Shown here: positions 57,001-62,202 of the stretch, piece by piece | How the letters are laid out: each line of letters starts with the position of its first letter | Position numbering within the stretch: the first letter of the stretch is position 1 | NCBI GenBank assembly: GCA_033032175.1 | Contig: CM065318.1 | Coordinates: 7,998,001 to 8,062,000, forward strand | Direction of reading: 5' to 3' | DNA: 64,000 nucleotides | Origin: Saturnia japonica | Lineage: Eukaryota; Arthropoda; Insecta; Lepidoptera; Saturniidae | Program-made: the position numbers and the translations under genes | Notes under the pieces: model-generated | The model's input: the letters and a program-made list of their open reading frames with translations, nothing else | The model's database searches: none | Told to the model about the DNA's origin: nothing

Positions 57001-59862
57001 TTGCTATTGCGCATTATCAGTTCTGGTACTCGCCGTGGTCGGCGGTTGGGCAATCTGCGGATGTGGAATTGTCGGGTATTTTGCTGGCTATCTTCGCATA
57101 TGAGGTCTCTTCTATCATAGGTGTCGACGGGGTAGGCGGCCGACTCGTCGCGGGGAGGGCGAGCGCCTCCTCGATAGGGGCTGTCAGTTGTATCGGGTCG
57201 GGCAGCGGCGACGGGCGGGAGTGAGGTGCACGTGCAGCGCCGCTTCCTTCTCAGTTCCTCCTCCGCCTCGCTTCTCTCACTATCGGTTGCCGGAAGAATA
57301 AGTAGTCCAAGCGCCGCAAACTTCAAAGCCATCTTGTCTTCGGCAGAGAGCTTTTTTTCCTCTCTCCGGCCTCCCGCACACGCTAGTACAGCACCATCCA
57401 ACGCTGCTTGTCGACCGTCAAGGGTGACGGAGACAAAACATCGCCGGACGGGGTCGAGGTGCCTCCGCCGCGCTAGGGGGGGACGATTTCGCCTCTTGAT
57501 GTGCCACGGGTGACTAATCCGCGGGTGGTGGGGCGGTGGGTTGCAGCGCTCGGCCAATGGGATGGCTCGTTATTCGAGCGGGCTTCTCATTTGTTCCGAT
57601 TGGGTGATCCTGTTTATTTTCCATTTGAGCTGGTTCAGTATCCTTGTGGCGGCTTGTAGTCTTTGGTTTCCTGGATGTACTGGCTTCTGCAGCGTCCTTG
57701 GGCAAGCATGTAGTCGTGGTTTTCTTGGTTTGACCTTGAAAAAGGCCCTTGGTGGACTTGCTGCATGGTTTTGACGCTATACAGCAAGTGGCAATTTACG
57801 GTGCCTACTAAGTGACAATCTCAAACATTATGTCGCTATGGAAGCGCAGCTTCCATGAACTGTACTCGCGTAAGGAGCTCCGTACACGACGCGAACTAGG
57901 CGCTCCTGAGTGACGTCGATACACGCGGTACCATTTATACTCATACCTAACAACATTTATACATATACAAAACATATTTAAATTAATTTATTTTTTAAAT
58001 ATTTGTATTTTTTAGTTATTTATAATTACTTTTGTTATTATTATTTAAAATTTAATATTATGATTTCATTAATATTATTATTTATTACTTTCCTTAATTT
58101 TAATATCATTGTCTTACTAATTATATGATTTTATGGTGTAGGAAGACGAAAACTGCTGTTGATCTATTGCAGGCAGAAGTAGCTAAGGAATTTTTGGATT
58201 AATTATTTGCTTAATTATATTTTTATCTTCTATTTTGTTAAGCTCCACTGAGATACTATACAAACACAGTTCAGTCTATGTAGGTTTATTTGGCTTAGGG
58301 TTATATTGTTTTGTGAAATTTTAGTTAAGCTCCACTGAGATACTATAGAATACACAAGTTCAGTCTATTTAGGTTTGCTGTTTGGTTTCAGAGGTTTTTG
58401 TATCTGCAACTGACAATGATAGTAGGTTTTGACAGAATAAGAATACCAAATCGTAATTTAATGCTTTTCATTTCAGAGTTTTTGTATCTGCAACTAACAA
58501 TTTTGGAATGAGAGTTTTGACTGTTATAATCAGGGATCTAATCTCTATTAGATTCTTTTCGAACTATGGTTGCCACCCATACTTTATTGGATATGAGTAG
58601 TGGTACTGTTATAATCAGGGATCTAATCTCTACAGATTCCAACTAGGGTTGCCACCCATACTTTATTATATAGTATCATACTATATTTGCATTGCTAATT
58701 CAACTGTCATGCTTATTTTATATTCTTTTGTTAATTCAAACAGAAAGGTAAATTATCTTTGTTTATTTTTATTTTGTTTGAAGTTTATAGAAATAAATAA
58801 CATCAACACTTGAGATGTCTATAATATTATGAAAAATTTTTAAAGTATGAATTAGAGCAGCGCAAAGTACATCACTTATTTTGATATGATGCAAACAAAA
58901 AAAATTAATAAAATAAAAGAAAAATCTCCTGAACTTTCAAATAGGATTAATAAAACCTGTTGGTATTTATTGAGAAAAACTTAATATATTCAAATAAATT
59001 GTTTGATTTTAACCCTACTTAGTCAATACCAATTTCTGAATTTAAATTCAATAAATAAATTTAGATTATAAATTAAACACTATTAATGTCAATAATTTGC
59101 ACAACAACAAAGTGTTTGAATCTAAAAATACTACTGAAAAATGGCATATGTTATTCAAAAGCATAGGTACAAATTTATGAAATATATTCTGAAAGGTAGG
59201 GTACAGAGAAATTACTTTAGAAATTTCTCTTCTCTCTATTTGGGGCAGTCCAACTGAAGGAATACCTCCACCCTACAGAAGATCACAGCCAAATAATCAT
59301 GTGTTTCTGTGATGAAAACACAGAAAATTTAAGTGGAATAAAGAAACTCACATACATGAACCCAGAAAAAATTCCACTCCTTTTTTGACCAGTTACTAAA
59401 TAATGATTAAAAATAAATATATCTGTACTATATTTTTTTTAATTTCAGAAATGTATGTACTATATTTTTTGCAGATTTTAAAAAAAATATATTATATTTT
59501 TAAGAAAAAAAATGTTAACCCTAATTCCAACCCCCAATTCATGCCAAATGATTGTAAATCCAAACTTTTTATTATATAATAAACTAATGTGATACTTTAA
59601 TCATCTATCAATCATGATATCAATGATGTACTAAAATTTGAATAATACAATAAAATTTCGACATATATTTACCTTTATCCTTGATTTCTTTCACAACAGC
59701 ATCAGCAAAGTTAGATTTTCCAGCACCATCTCTGGCACTACCTAAATCATTGACGACAACCTTTGCTCCTCTTAACGCCAACAACAATGCATAGGCCTTG
59801 CCGAGGCCACCACCGGCACCTGTGACCACAGCGACACGTCCATCGAAGCGCAGTTGATCCAT
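28763..59862 (-). CDS. HSD17B4: Peroxisomal multifunctional enzyme type 2 (17-beta-HSD 4), 14 coding exons
   Basis: Exons (minus): 59862-59673, 54816-54671, 53856-53705, 52928-52757, 50399-50293, 49653-49524, 39741-39645, 39067-38907, 36844-36718, 34982-34799, 34005-33883, 33456-33299, 30270-30061, 28977-28763. All introns are GT-AG and all phases fit: 2,172 nt, 723 residues (human about 736). Domains: D-3-hydroxyacyl-CoA dehydrogenase ([17 protein letters not shown] near residue 16, Ser149, Tyr162, Lys166), then two hot-dog/MaoC repeats forming enoyl-CoA hydratase 2 ([11 protein letters not shown], Asp493 and His498), then an SCP-2 sterol carrier domain from about residue 615. It ends DSKL, giving the PTS1 signal SKL. 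It catalyses the second and third steps of peroxisomal beta-oxidation. The start MDQLRFDG has a good context (A at -3, G at +4). Introns carry many transposon relics; the exons look intact. Confidence 0.95.
28978..30060. other. HSD17B4 intron 13
   Basis: No gene. 29,090-29,235 (plus orientation) is a LINE-tail repeat (TAATCTCTGGAACTACCTGT; AATGGTATAGGCTATTTATG) that recurs at 46,020-46,175. The rest is AT-rich. Confidence 0.5.
30061..30270 (-). CDS. HSD17B4: HSD17B4 coding exon 13
   Basis: Reads [12 protein letters not shown], a Ser/Thr-rich linker, then [20 protein letters not shown] that opens the SCP-2 domain. Donor GGA|GTAAGT. Confidence 0.93.
31075..31195 (+). repeat. Short retroposon, copy 1 (GAGTGCC...AAGCGCTCGCC family)
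   Basis: Shares GAGTGCC, AGCGCTCGCC, CAAG, CGGTGAAGCTGTAAAAGCC and CAGTTC in the same order with 47,815-47,945, and also ends in an A-run. Located in HSD17B4 intron 12. Confidence 0.6.
31690..32880 (+). pseudogene. Helitron replication helicase relic
   Basis: Plus strand in HSD17B4 intron 12. 31,700-32,000 reads [20 protein letters not shown], ... [16 protein letters not shown] text (visible: [20 protein letters not shown]), [20 protein letters not shown], matching the region between Rep and helicase of Helitron proteins. 32,278-32,480 continues with [20 protein letters not shown] and [12 protein letters not shown] (start of the PIF1-like helicase). 32,540 onward reads [20 protein letters not shown], then [20 protein letters not shown] (helicase motif VI). 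The Walker region is deleted and several frames are used; it is dead. Confidence 0.8.
32890..33060 (+). repeat. Two short LINE-tail copies with CGAAGTCGCAGG motif
   Basis: ACCGAAGTCGCAGGCAGCAG (near 32,910) and GACGAAGTCGCAGGCAACAG (near 33,006) each precede a (C/A)TAGTAG. The same motif ends repeats at about 25,080-25,106 and, degenerate, 46,673-46,701. Confidence 0.5.
33299..33456 (-). CDS. HSD17B4: HSD17B4 coding exon 12
   Basis: Reads [40 protein letters not shown] and KETGNTVIA; end of the MaoC fold. Confidence 0.95.
33457..34798. other. HSD17B4 introns 10 and 11 (exon 11 lies within)
   Basis: Apart from exon 11 (33,883-34,005) no gene or recognisable repeat was seen. AT-rich. Confidence 0.4.
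33883..34005 (-). CDS. HSD17B4: HSD17B4 coding exon 11
   Basis: Reads [20 protein letters not shown] then [20 protein letters not shown]: the hydratase 2 catalytic motif. Confidence 0.95.
34799..34982 (-). CDS. HSD17B4: HSD17B4 coding exon 10
   Basis: Reads [31 protein letters not shown] and AEDQAALYR. The acceptor TGATATAG lies only about 30 bp from an RTE-type repeat in intron 9. Confidence 0.93.
35013..35600 (+). repeat. RTE-type LINE 3' tail, diverged copy in intron 9
   Basis: Starts TGTGCCCGCGGTTTCGCTTG and contains CATCAGCTGTCTGTCAGTGA, GTTTCGGAGATTACCCAGAA and a GACAGACA tail, as at 8,845 and 60,492. It starts about 30 bp from the exon 10 splice acceptor. Confidence 0.65.
35985..36520 (-). 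pseudogene. Jockey-like LINE, 3' end of ORF2
   Basis: Minus strand 36,321-36,515: [20 protein letters not shown] then [13 protein letters not shown], the conserved block after RT in jockey-type ORF2. The 3' end near 35,995-36,045 carries GGCATTCTCTACCAGTC on the plus strand, the complement of the tail at 37,400-37,440. Truncated at both ends. Confidence 0.65.
36718..36844 (-). CDS. HSD17B4: HSD17B4 coding exon 9
   Basis: Reads [20 protein letters not shown] and [17 protein letters not shown]. Acceptor TTTGTAG, donor A|GTAAGT, phase 1. Confidence 0.93.
36955..37070 (+). pseudogene. RTE-like LINE, ORF2 C-terminus, first part
   Basis: Plus strand reads LKW-like text, then [20 protein letters not shown] and TGRCRK, a pattern close to the C-terminal GHIARR...VLEWRPRTGRR of RTE-type ORF2. 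The expected continuation appears about 1 kb away at 38,060. Confidence 0.55.
37071..37500 (+). repeat. Inserted retroposon sequence, including a LINE tail with (TAAA)n
   Basis: 37,080-37,260 has a B-box-like GAGTTCGAATTCC and may be a SINE. 37,395-37,500 is a LINE 3' end: GGTTGACTGGCAGAGAATGC, GGCATTAAGTCCGCC, then TAAATAAATAAATAAATAA. The same tail, inverted, is at 35,995-36,045. Confidence 0.5.
38060..38200 (+). pseudogene. RTE-like LINE, ORF2 C-terminus, second part
   Basis: Reads [20 protein letters not shown] then [12 protein letters not shown], corresponding to the GRPPTRW.DD..K.AG..W tail of RTE-type ORF2, followed by a 3' UTR with GGAGGCCTTTGTCCAATAGT. Separated from the first part by about 1 kb. 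Confidence 0.6.
38201..38906. other. HSD17B4 intron 8, remaining part
   Basis: Nothing recognised. Confidence 0.35.
38907..39067 (-). CDS. HSD17B4: HSD17B4 coding exon 8
   Basis: Reads [20 protein letters not shown], a hallmark of the N-terminal hot-dog half. Donor AAC|GTAAGT. Confidence 0.93.
39645..39741 (-). CDS. HSD17B4: HSD17B4 coding exon 7
   Basis: Reads [17 protein letters not shown], the start of the hydratase 2 module. It is preceded by the 9.8-kb intron 6 filled with transposon relics. Confidence 0.93.
40085..40990. repeat. Intronic repeat, copy A (interrupted)
   Basis: 40,085-40,440 and 40,885-40,990 match 58,955-59,430 block by block (GTATTTATTGAGAAAA-like start, AAAATGG.ATATGTTATTCAAA, ACAGAGAAATTACTTT, AACTCACATACATGAA). 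Between them, 40,440-40,880 is an insertion with GGCTACGGTAGCCGCTTACC and AAACAAGTCGTATGCTTGTT, a LINE-tail type sequence. Confidence 0.6.
41340..42567 (-). pseudogene. Jockey/CR1-like LINE, 5'-truncated, RT nearly intact
   Basis: Minus strand, in HSD17B4 intron 6 and on the gene strand. It opens [20 protein letters not shown], then [34 protein letters not shown], and [12 protein letters not shown] with the catalytic YADD box. A stop interrupts at 41,779; the frame resumes [20 protein letters not shown] and runs to 41,347. RT motifs A to D are present. It is truncated in the middle of RT at 42,567, typical of incomplete target-primed insertion, and abuts an RTE-type fragment. Confidence 0.88.
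42575..42767 (-). repeat. RTE-type LINE tail fragment
   Basis: On the plus strand it reads GGTTGGACCGATTTTGGTCG, GGCAGATAGCTGATGTTAGA and CACGTGAGCAGAGCCACGGG, the reverse of the 8.8-kb and 60.5-kb tails. Confidence 0.55.
42768..44094. other. HSD17B4 intron 6, part without a gene
   Basis: Nothing coding. A GC-rich stretch (GTGCCACCGGCGCGGCGCGG) near 43,757 recalls the ends of the fold-back element at 18.1 kb but no arm pair was found. Confidence 0.35.
44095..44850 (+). pseudogene. PIF/Harbinger transposase N-terminal relic
   Basis: Near 44,335-44,510 the plus strand reads [25 protein letters not shown], a stop, then QSEDVAQ and, in another frame, the LLRMTEAT that should follow, as at the N-terminus of HARBI1-like transposases. 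The catalytic domain is gone. The outer bounds are set by TGCAAGTGTCCACTGACAAG on the left and AACTTGCAGAAG ... AATGTTCAGTGTAG on the right, which may be decayed inverted ends. Confidence 0.4.
44962..46003 (-). mobile_element. Mariner element, internally deleted, TIRs and TA duplication kept
   Basis: Ends at 44,962 (TTAGGTCCTTACATATGAAA) and 46,003 (reverse complement TTAGGTCCTTACAAATATGA), flanked by TA. The minus strand encodes a degenerate transposase: [33 protein letters not shown], stop, [29 protein letters not shown], then a deletion that removes the first catalytic region; the rest reads DNARPYTS and [20 protein letters not shown]. Several stops. Same mariner group as 50,642-51,928. 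Confidence 0.85.
46015..46701 (+). repeat. LINE-tail repeats and (CT)n tract
   Basis: 46,020-46,175 (TAATCTCAGGAACTTCTGGT; GAAGGCTATAGGCTATTCAA) matches 29,090-29,235. 46,628-46,664 is a CT-rich microsatellite. The block ends GACGAAGTTGAACGGGTCAG then CTAGCAAT, a usual retroposon terminus. Confidence 0.5.
46709..47165 (-). pseudogene. Tc1/mariner-type relic, transposase C-terminus
   Basis: A TIR-like end CAAGGTGGCGCAAAAG starts at 46,709 just after TA. On the minus strand 47,150-46,960 reads [28 protein letters not shown], then [11 protein letters not shown] and [20 protein letters not shown], the region from the third acidic residue to the C-terminus. The other end is not visible. Confidence 0.55.
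47166..47650. other. Gap without a gene (intron 6)
   Basis: Nothing recognised. Confidence 0.35.
47651..47700. repeat. Imperfect palindrome
   Basis: CATATGCATGGTCC ... CTCCTTCCTCC pairs with GGAGGAGGGG ... CGTGCATATG around 47,676. Confidence 0.5.
47735..48000 (+). repeat. Short retroposon, copy 2, with 60-base A tail
   Basis: Contains GAGTGCCCTAAGCGCTCGCC and CCGGTGAAGCTGTAAAAGCC, as at 31,075-31,195, and ends in an uninterrupted run of A (47,941-48,001). The start is uncertain. No ORF, so it must have been moved by another element's machinery. Confidence 0.65.
48010..48600. other. Gap without a gene (intron 6)
   Basis: Nothing recognised. Confidence 0.35.
48604..48777 (-). repeat. tRNA-derived SINE, copy 2, 5'-truncated
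   Basis: Plus strand starts ATACCATCACGCCTGTAT and contains GGGGGCGAGCCTATTGCCAT and CATAGAAAACCCCAATAA: the reverse complement of the body of the SINE at 13,723. The tRNA-like head is missing. Confidence 0.75.
49110..49430 (+). repeat. RTE-type LINE tail, weak copy
   Basis: Shares CTGACTTTTTTGTAGG, TTTACTCAGTGTAA, GATTCACCATTA and GGACAGATAGACAGA with the 8.8-kb copy; otherwise diverged. Confidence 0.45.
49524..49653 (-). CDS. HSD17B4: HSD17B4 coding exon 6
   Basis: Reads [20 protein letters not shown], then [20 protein letters not shown]. The VKENW block is conserved in the family. Phase 0 end. Confidence 0.9.
50293..50399 (-). CDS. HSD17B4: HSD17B4 coding exon 5
   Basis: Reads [20 protein letters not shown] then [15 protein letters not shown]; end of the SDR fold. 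Donor AA|GTACGT, phase 2. Confidence 0.88.
50642..51928 (+). mobile_element. Mariner element, full length
   Basis: 1,287 bp, with ends at 50,642 (ATAGGTCTTTTACCTATGAA) and 51,928 (reverse complement TTAGGTCTTTACCTATGAAA) and TA on both sides (50,640-50,641 and 51,929-51,930). It carries one uninterrupted transposase ORF. It lies in HSD17B4 intron 4, antisense to the gene. The group is the same as the deleted element at 44,962-46,003. Confidence 0.93.
50832..51851 (+). CDS. Mariner transposase, uninterrupted ORF, first catalytic Asp replaced by Asn
   Basis: 339 residues from the ATG at 50,832 ([17 protein letters not shown]), near the usual 345. HTH region [20 protein letters not shown]; second HTH near [34 protein letters not shown] is the linker motif (WVPHEL). 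The catalytic triad should be D, D34D: the first position reads TCNEKWI where the family has T(G/C)DEKWI, so Asp is replaced by Asn (GAT to AAT). The second, HDNARPHT, and third, [12 protein letters not shown], are present with 34 residues between. The ORF has no stop, but this change should abolish cleavage. The start at 50,832 is chosen over an upstream ATG-rich leader because it matches family N-termini. Confidence 0.9.
   Translation: MDSLKIRVIMKYEYRHGSNAAQAARNINDVYGANTTNQRTTCYWFARFRSGNFDLKNEPRGRPKTLVDNYELKAIVEADDTQSTAELAAAFDVSVKTILVHLRQIGKVKKLDKWVPYELNDRQREVRVETCLALLNRHTNEGILNRIVTCNEKWILFDNRKRSASCLDPGSAPKQCPKRKFTPRKMMVTVWLSSAGVIHHSFLANGVNITADVYCEELNTMMEKLAHLQPALVNCSSPLLLHDNARPHTAQQTVSKLQELGLEVLRHPPYSPDLAPTDYYFFQNLDNSLAGKKFNTREAVQNAFEEFVASRPADFFKKGINKLPLRWQRCIDCMGDYFD
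52145..52515 (-). repeat. RTE-type LINE 3' tail, minus orientation
   Basis: On the plus strand: TGTCAAAATAACAGCTTTTT, GGTAATCTCCGAAACGGCTG, GATAGCCGATGTTATAAGGA and GGTGGAAACGGGGTCACCAC. The reverse complement of the tails at 8,845 and 60,492. In HSD17B4 intron 4. Confidence 0.65.
52757..52928 (-). CDS. HSD17B4: HSD17B4 coding exon 4
   Basis: Reads [20 protein letters not shown] (catalytic Lys166) and [20 protein letters not shown]. Donor GTAAGT, phase 0. Confidence 0.93.
53124..53608. repeat. Small element with 17-bp inverted ends
   Basis: GATCCACACGTTTGCCA at 53,124-53,140 has a perfect inverted copy at 53,592-53,608. The motif (C)ACACGTTTG also occurs at about 53,270. It lies in HSD17B4 intron 3. 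Short ORFs inside start with these ends and are not real genes. Confidence 0.5.
53705..53856 (-). CDS. HSD17B4: HSD17B4 coding exon 3
   Basis: Reads [20 protein letters not shown] and [19 protein letters not shown]: catalytic Ser149 and Tyr162. The YSAAK motif is split by the next intron (phase 2). Confidence 0.93.
53857..54670. other. HSD17B4 intron 2
   Basis: AT-rich, nothing recognised. Confidence 0.4.
54671..54816 (-). CDS. HSD17B4: HSD17B4 coding exon 2
   Basis: Reads [20 protein letters not shown], then [20 protein letters not shown] with the SDR NNAG motif. Ends CAG|GTATAA, phase 0. Confidence 0.93.
54817..55833. other. HSD17B4 intron 1, part without a gene
   Basis: Includes a GC-rich patch (54,930-55,070; GGATCGGGGCGGATCGTATC) that looks like the end of an unidentified repeat. 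A 103-codon plus-strand ORF (55,429-55,740) has no family resemblance. Confidence 0.35.
55834..58202 (-). mobile_element. Long-TIR element containing a LINE-type gag region
   Basis: The left arm (55,834-56,019) and the reverse complement of the right arm (58,005-58,202) are alike across nearly their whole length: GCCTGCAATAGATCAACAGC, AGCAGTTTTCGTCTTCC, ATAATTAGTAAGACAATGAT and ATAAATAACTAAAAAATA occur in both. The 1,985-bp middle is GC-richer and holds a minus-strand gag-like coding region with no RT or transposase. Either a LINE remnant inserted in a palindromic MITE, or a composite element. Located in HSD17B4 intron 1. Confidence 0.7.
56334..57774 (-). pseudogene. LINE ORF1 (Gag-like) with zinc knuckle, frames broken
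   Basis: Minus strand. The N-terminal part (57,774-57,514) is rich in Lys, Gln and Pro ([22 protein letters not shown], visible as [20 protein letters not shown]). Middle: [40 protein letters not shown] and, later, [14 protein letters not shown]-terminal: [33 protein letters not shown], then [20 protein letters not shown], a Cys-rich knuckle as in jockey-clade ORF1 (PRE_C2HC type). Three frames are needed to read it, so it is a pseudogene. No ORF2 follows inside the inverted arms. Confidence 0.65.
58240..58680. repeat. Three adjacent direct-repeat pairs, each about 80-86 bp apart
   Basis: Pair A: TAAGCTCCACTGAGATACTA at about 58,240 and 58,326. Pair B: TTTTTGTATCTGCAACT at about 58,394 and 58,478. 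Pair C: ACTGTTATAATCAGGGATCT at about 58,529 and 58,605, each followed by GGTTGCCACCCATACTTTAT. Each unit is doubled in tandem. Confidence 0.75.
58955..59430. repeat. Intronic repeat, copy B (uninterrupted)
   Basis: Matches 40,085-40,990 (without its insertion): CCAATTTCTGAATTTAAA, AAATTTATGAAATATAT, AGAGAAATTACTTT, CCTCCACCCTA and GTGTTTCTGTG, in the same order and orientation. Confidence 0.65.
59673..59862 (-). CDS. HSD17B4: HSD17B4 coding exon 1
   Basis: Residues 1-63, with [20 protein letters not shown], the NAD-binding glycine motif, and VVNDLG. Donor G|GTAAAT, phase 1. Confidence 0.93.
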
Positions 59863-60491
59863 TCTCAACAAAAATAATACAAATAATAAAACAAAAGAGA
59901 TATAGTATCCACGCAACTACAAAAAACCGGTATCAAAGTCCAAAAATGATAAGATGAATGACATGCGAAAAAAATCGAATTTTACTTTGTAAAATACTTT
60001 TATATTTGATATTACTGGCACTGAAATAAATTTATTGGGTATTTACTTTTGCCAACAATCTTCTATAACAAAATAAAAATCAAAGTACACACTCGACCAA
60101 AAAAAACCAAAGTACTATACTATTTCCATTTCTTTATTTACCTACTCGATGACAGTTCTGATTTGATAGTGGTAGTGTTGTAACCAAATAAGTAATGATA
60201 TCCAATGATATCAATTATATTAGGCTGATATTTTGGTATTACTAATATTGAATATATTATTTATCTCGTATTAGGTTCACGTATTATACCTATTATTTGG
60301 TATTAGTCAAATATGACCTACCTACCTGAATCAAATACTTATATTAAGCGAATTTATTCTCAGTATTCTCTATACTTATAGAATATGAGTATGAAATAAA
60401 AGATTGTTGTGAATATTTATTATTATTATCCGTATGCTTATTATAAAACATAAATAAAAAAGTGATTAAATTTTCTTTCGTATTAATAAAC
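59863..60491 (-). promoter_or_regulatory. HSD17B4: HSD17B4 upstream region
   Basis: The 5' UTR and promoter should lie here. In the frame of the start codon there is no upstream ATG, only TTG codons. No TATA box can be picked with confidence. The region is AT-rich. Confidence 0.4.
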
Positions 60492-61013
60492 TAGCTGTGC
60501 CCACGGCTTCGCTCACGTGGACTACAGAATGCCCACGCGAATCTTGCTCCCCCACTCCTGGCTATTTTAAAGACAATAATGCTTATTGTGGGTGTTCCTT
60601 AGAACATAGGCTTATACTCTCCCTGACTTTTTTGTAGGTATTTTTAATGTCTATAATTATTTAGTATTTTAATTTGCTGTATCTCTATAGTTTACTCAGC
60701 GTAAGCAATTTTAAGCACCCAAATTGATTCGCCATGACCAGTTGTTTTTTTTATTAATGCGGAACCCTAATTATTTTTCTGAAATAAAGGTAGCCAAAGT
60801 TACTTCCTATAAAATCAGCTATCTACCAGTGAAAGTCTTGTCGAAATCGGTCCAACCGTTTCGGAGATTACCCAGAACAAACAGACAGACAAATTTTTTA
60901 AAAATGGGTTTTTTTATTATAGGTATCGAATATACTTTCATATGCATTTAGTATTAAAAAACTGTTATTTTGACATTACAAACAGACACTTCAATTTTAT
61001 TAATTATAGATCA
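60492..61013 (+). repeat. RTE-type LINE 3' tail, copy 2
   Basis: Starts AGCTGTGCCCACGGCTTCGC and ends in TTTGACATTACAAACAGACA and TTCAATTTTATTAATTA. Closest partner of the copy at 8,845-9,374. Confidence 0.7.
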
Positions 61014-61260
61014 CGGACTGTCGTTAACGTCAAAATCTTTGGTTTAATAAAATATATTATGTTAAAAAATATCACTATGTCTTGTACTACAATTATAAAT
61101 TTTTATTTATGTCCATTAAAAACGTCAATCGATTGATTTTTTAGTTCATTCTAAACACAAAATAATAAATATTTACATTTGGAATTCTCAAAAATATATA
61201 GATACGATAAAATGTATGTAATCGCAGCTAGTTACAAGGAACTGAAGGAAACGCTAATAT

Positions 61261-61623
61261 AATACGAAATATCAATAGATACCTAATACAAAAATTACAA
61301 ACTAATCTGTGACTCTAACTAATATCCGTATTAGCTAATACACTGATATTCGTTAAGAACGGTGCCTAATATGGTGATTCTATAATACGAAATACCTACA
61401 GATACCTAATACAAAAATTACAAACTAATCTGTGAATCTAACTAATATCCGTATTAGCTAATACACTGATATTCGTTAAGAACGGTGCCTAATATGGTGA
61501 TTCTATAATACGAAATACCTACAGATACCTAATACAAAAATTACAAACTAATCTGTGAATCTAACTAATATCCGAATTAGTTAATACACTGATATTCGTT
61601 AAAAGCGGTGCCTAATATAGTGT
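61261..61623. repeat. Tandem repeat, three units of 123 bp
   Basis: Units start at 61,261, 61,384 and 61,507 (AATACGAAAT). Each contains ACCTAATACAAAAATTACAA, AATCTGTGA and CACTGATATTCGTTAA; units 2 and 3 are almost identical. The unit is rich in CTAATA/TATTAG, a motif also scattered over 60,190-60,330 and 61,740-61,850. Confidence 0.9.
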
Positions 61624-62202
61624 TCTGTTCTCATTGCTTCCTTACTCTGCTACCAACACATGCAGTTTTCATACGAAGCCCAACTTGTTTATTGAAGTCT
61701 TGACTCGCCGCGCGGATCTTGAATCGCATGCCTATTATTTGACTAATATTTGGTAACCTATTATTCTGTATTCGTGGATCATAATATATTAGTCCGTGGC
61801 GTGTATTATAATCCCTGTAACTAATACGAATATATTAGTTACACCTCTTATCGCCACACCAACAATGATGTTTCACATCGAAAACTTTTACAGGAAGTGT
61901 GTAACTTTGTAAAAGAAAAAACGTAACTTTTGACTTTTAAACTTGAATTGTTAATTGGCAACATTAGTTACAGTTGGTCTATGGTTACAGTTTATTTTAT
62001 TTGAGAAATGTAAACGTTTGTTATCGTTTGCAGACTGTCTATTTTTTCTTTTTAATAATTATAACAAAGTAGCTAGGTATGTCAGTAAACATAAACCGTG
62101 CTTTTGTTTCGAATTTAGGTATGTAGCATAGAGTAAATTGATACACTTGGTCTGTAGTAAAAGAAATCAATTTAATTCAAACATAGTTTATATTGCCTTA
62201 CT
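61624..62202. other. Gap upstream of the CENP-L-like gene
   Basis: AT-rich with further CTAATA motifs (61,735-61,845). The promoter of the plus-strand gene should be here; no clear element is visible. Confidence 0.4.

Noticed and set aside
56530..57774. Plus-strand ORFs of 67-100 codons in the GC-rich block
   Set aside because: They are antisense to the gag-like region; GC-rich DNA gives long chance ORFs.
59863..59916. In-frame hydrophobic extension before the HSD17B4 start (a possible signal peptide)
   Set aside because: It begins with TTG, not ATG, and MDQLRFDG matches the family N-terminus with a good start context, so this is 5' UTR.
61261..61623. Array considered as a CRISPR or telomere repeat
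   Set aside because: Units are contiguous with no spacers, and the motif CTAATA is not the insect telomere repeat TTAGG.
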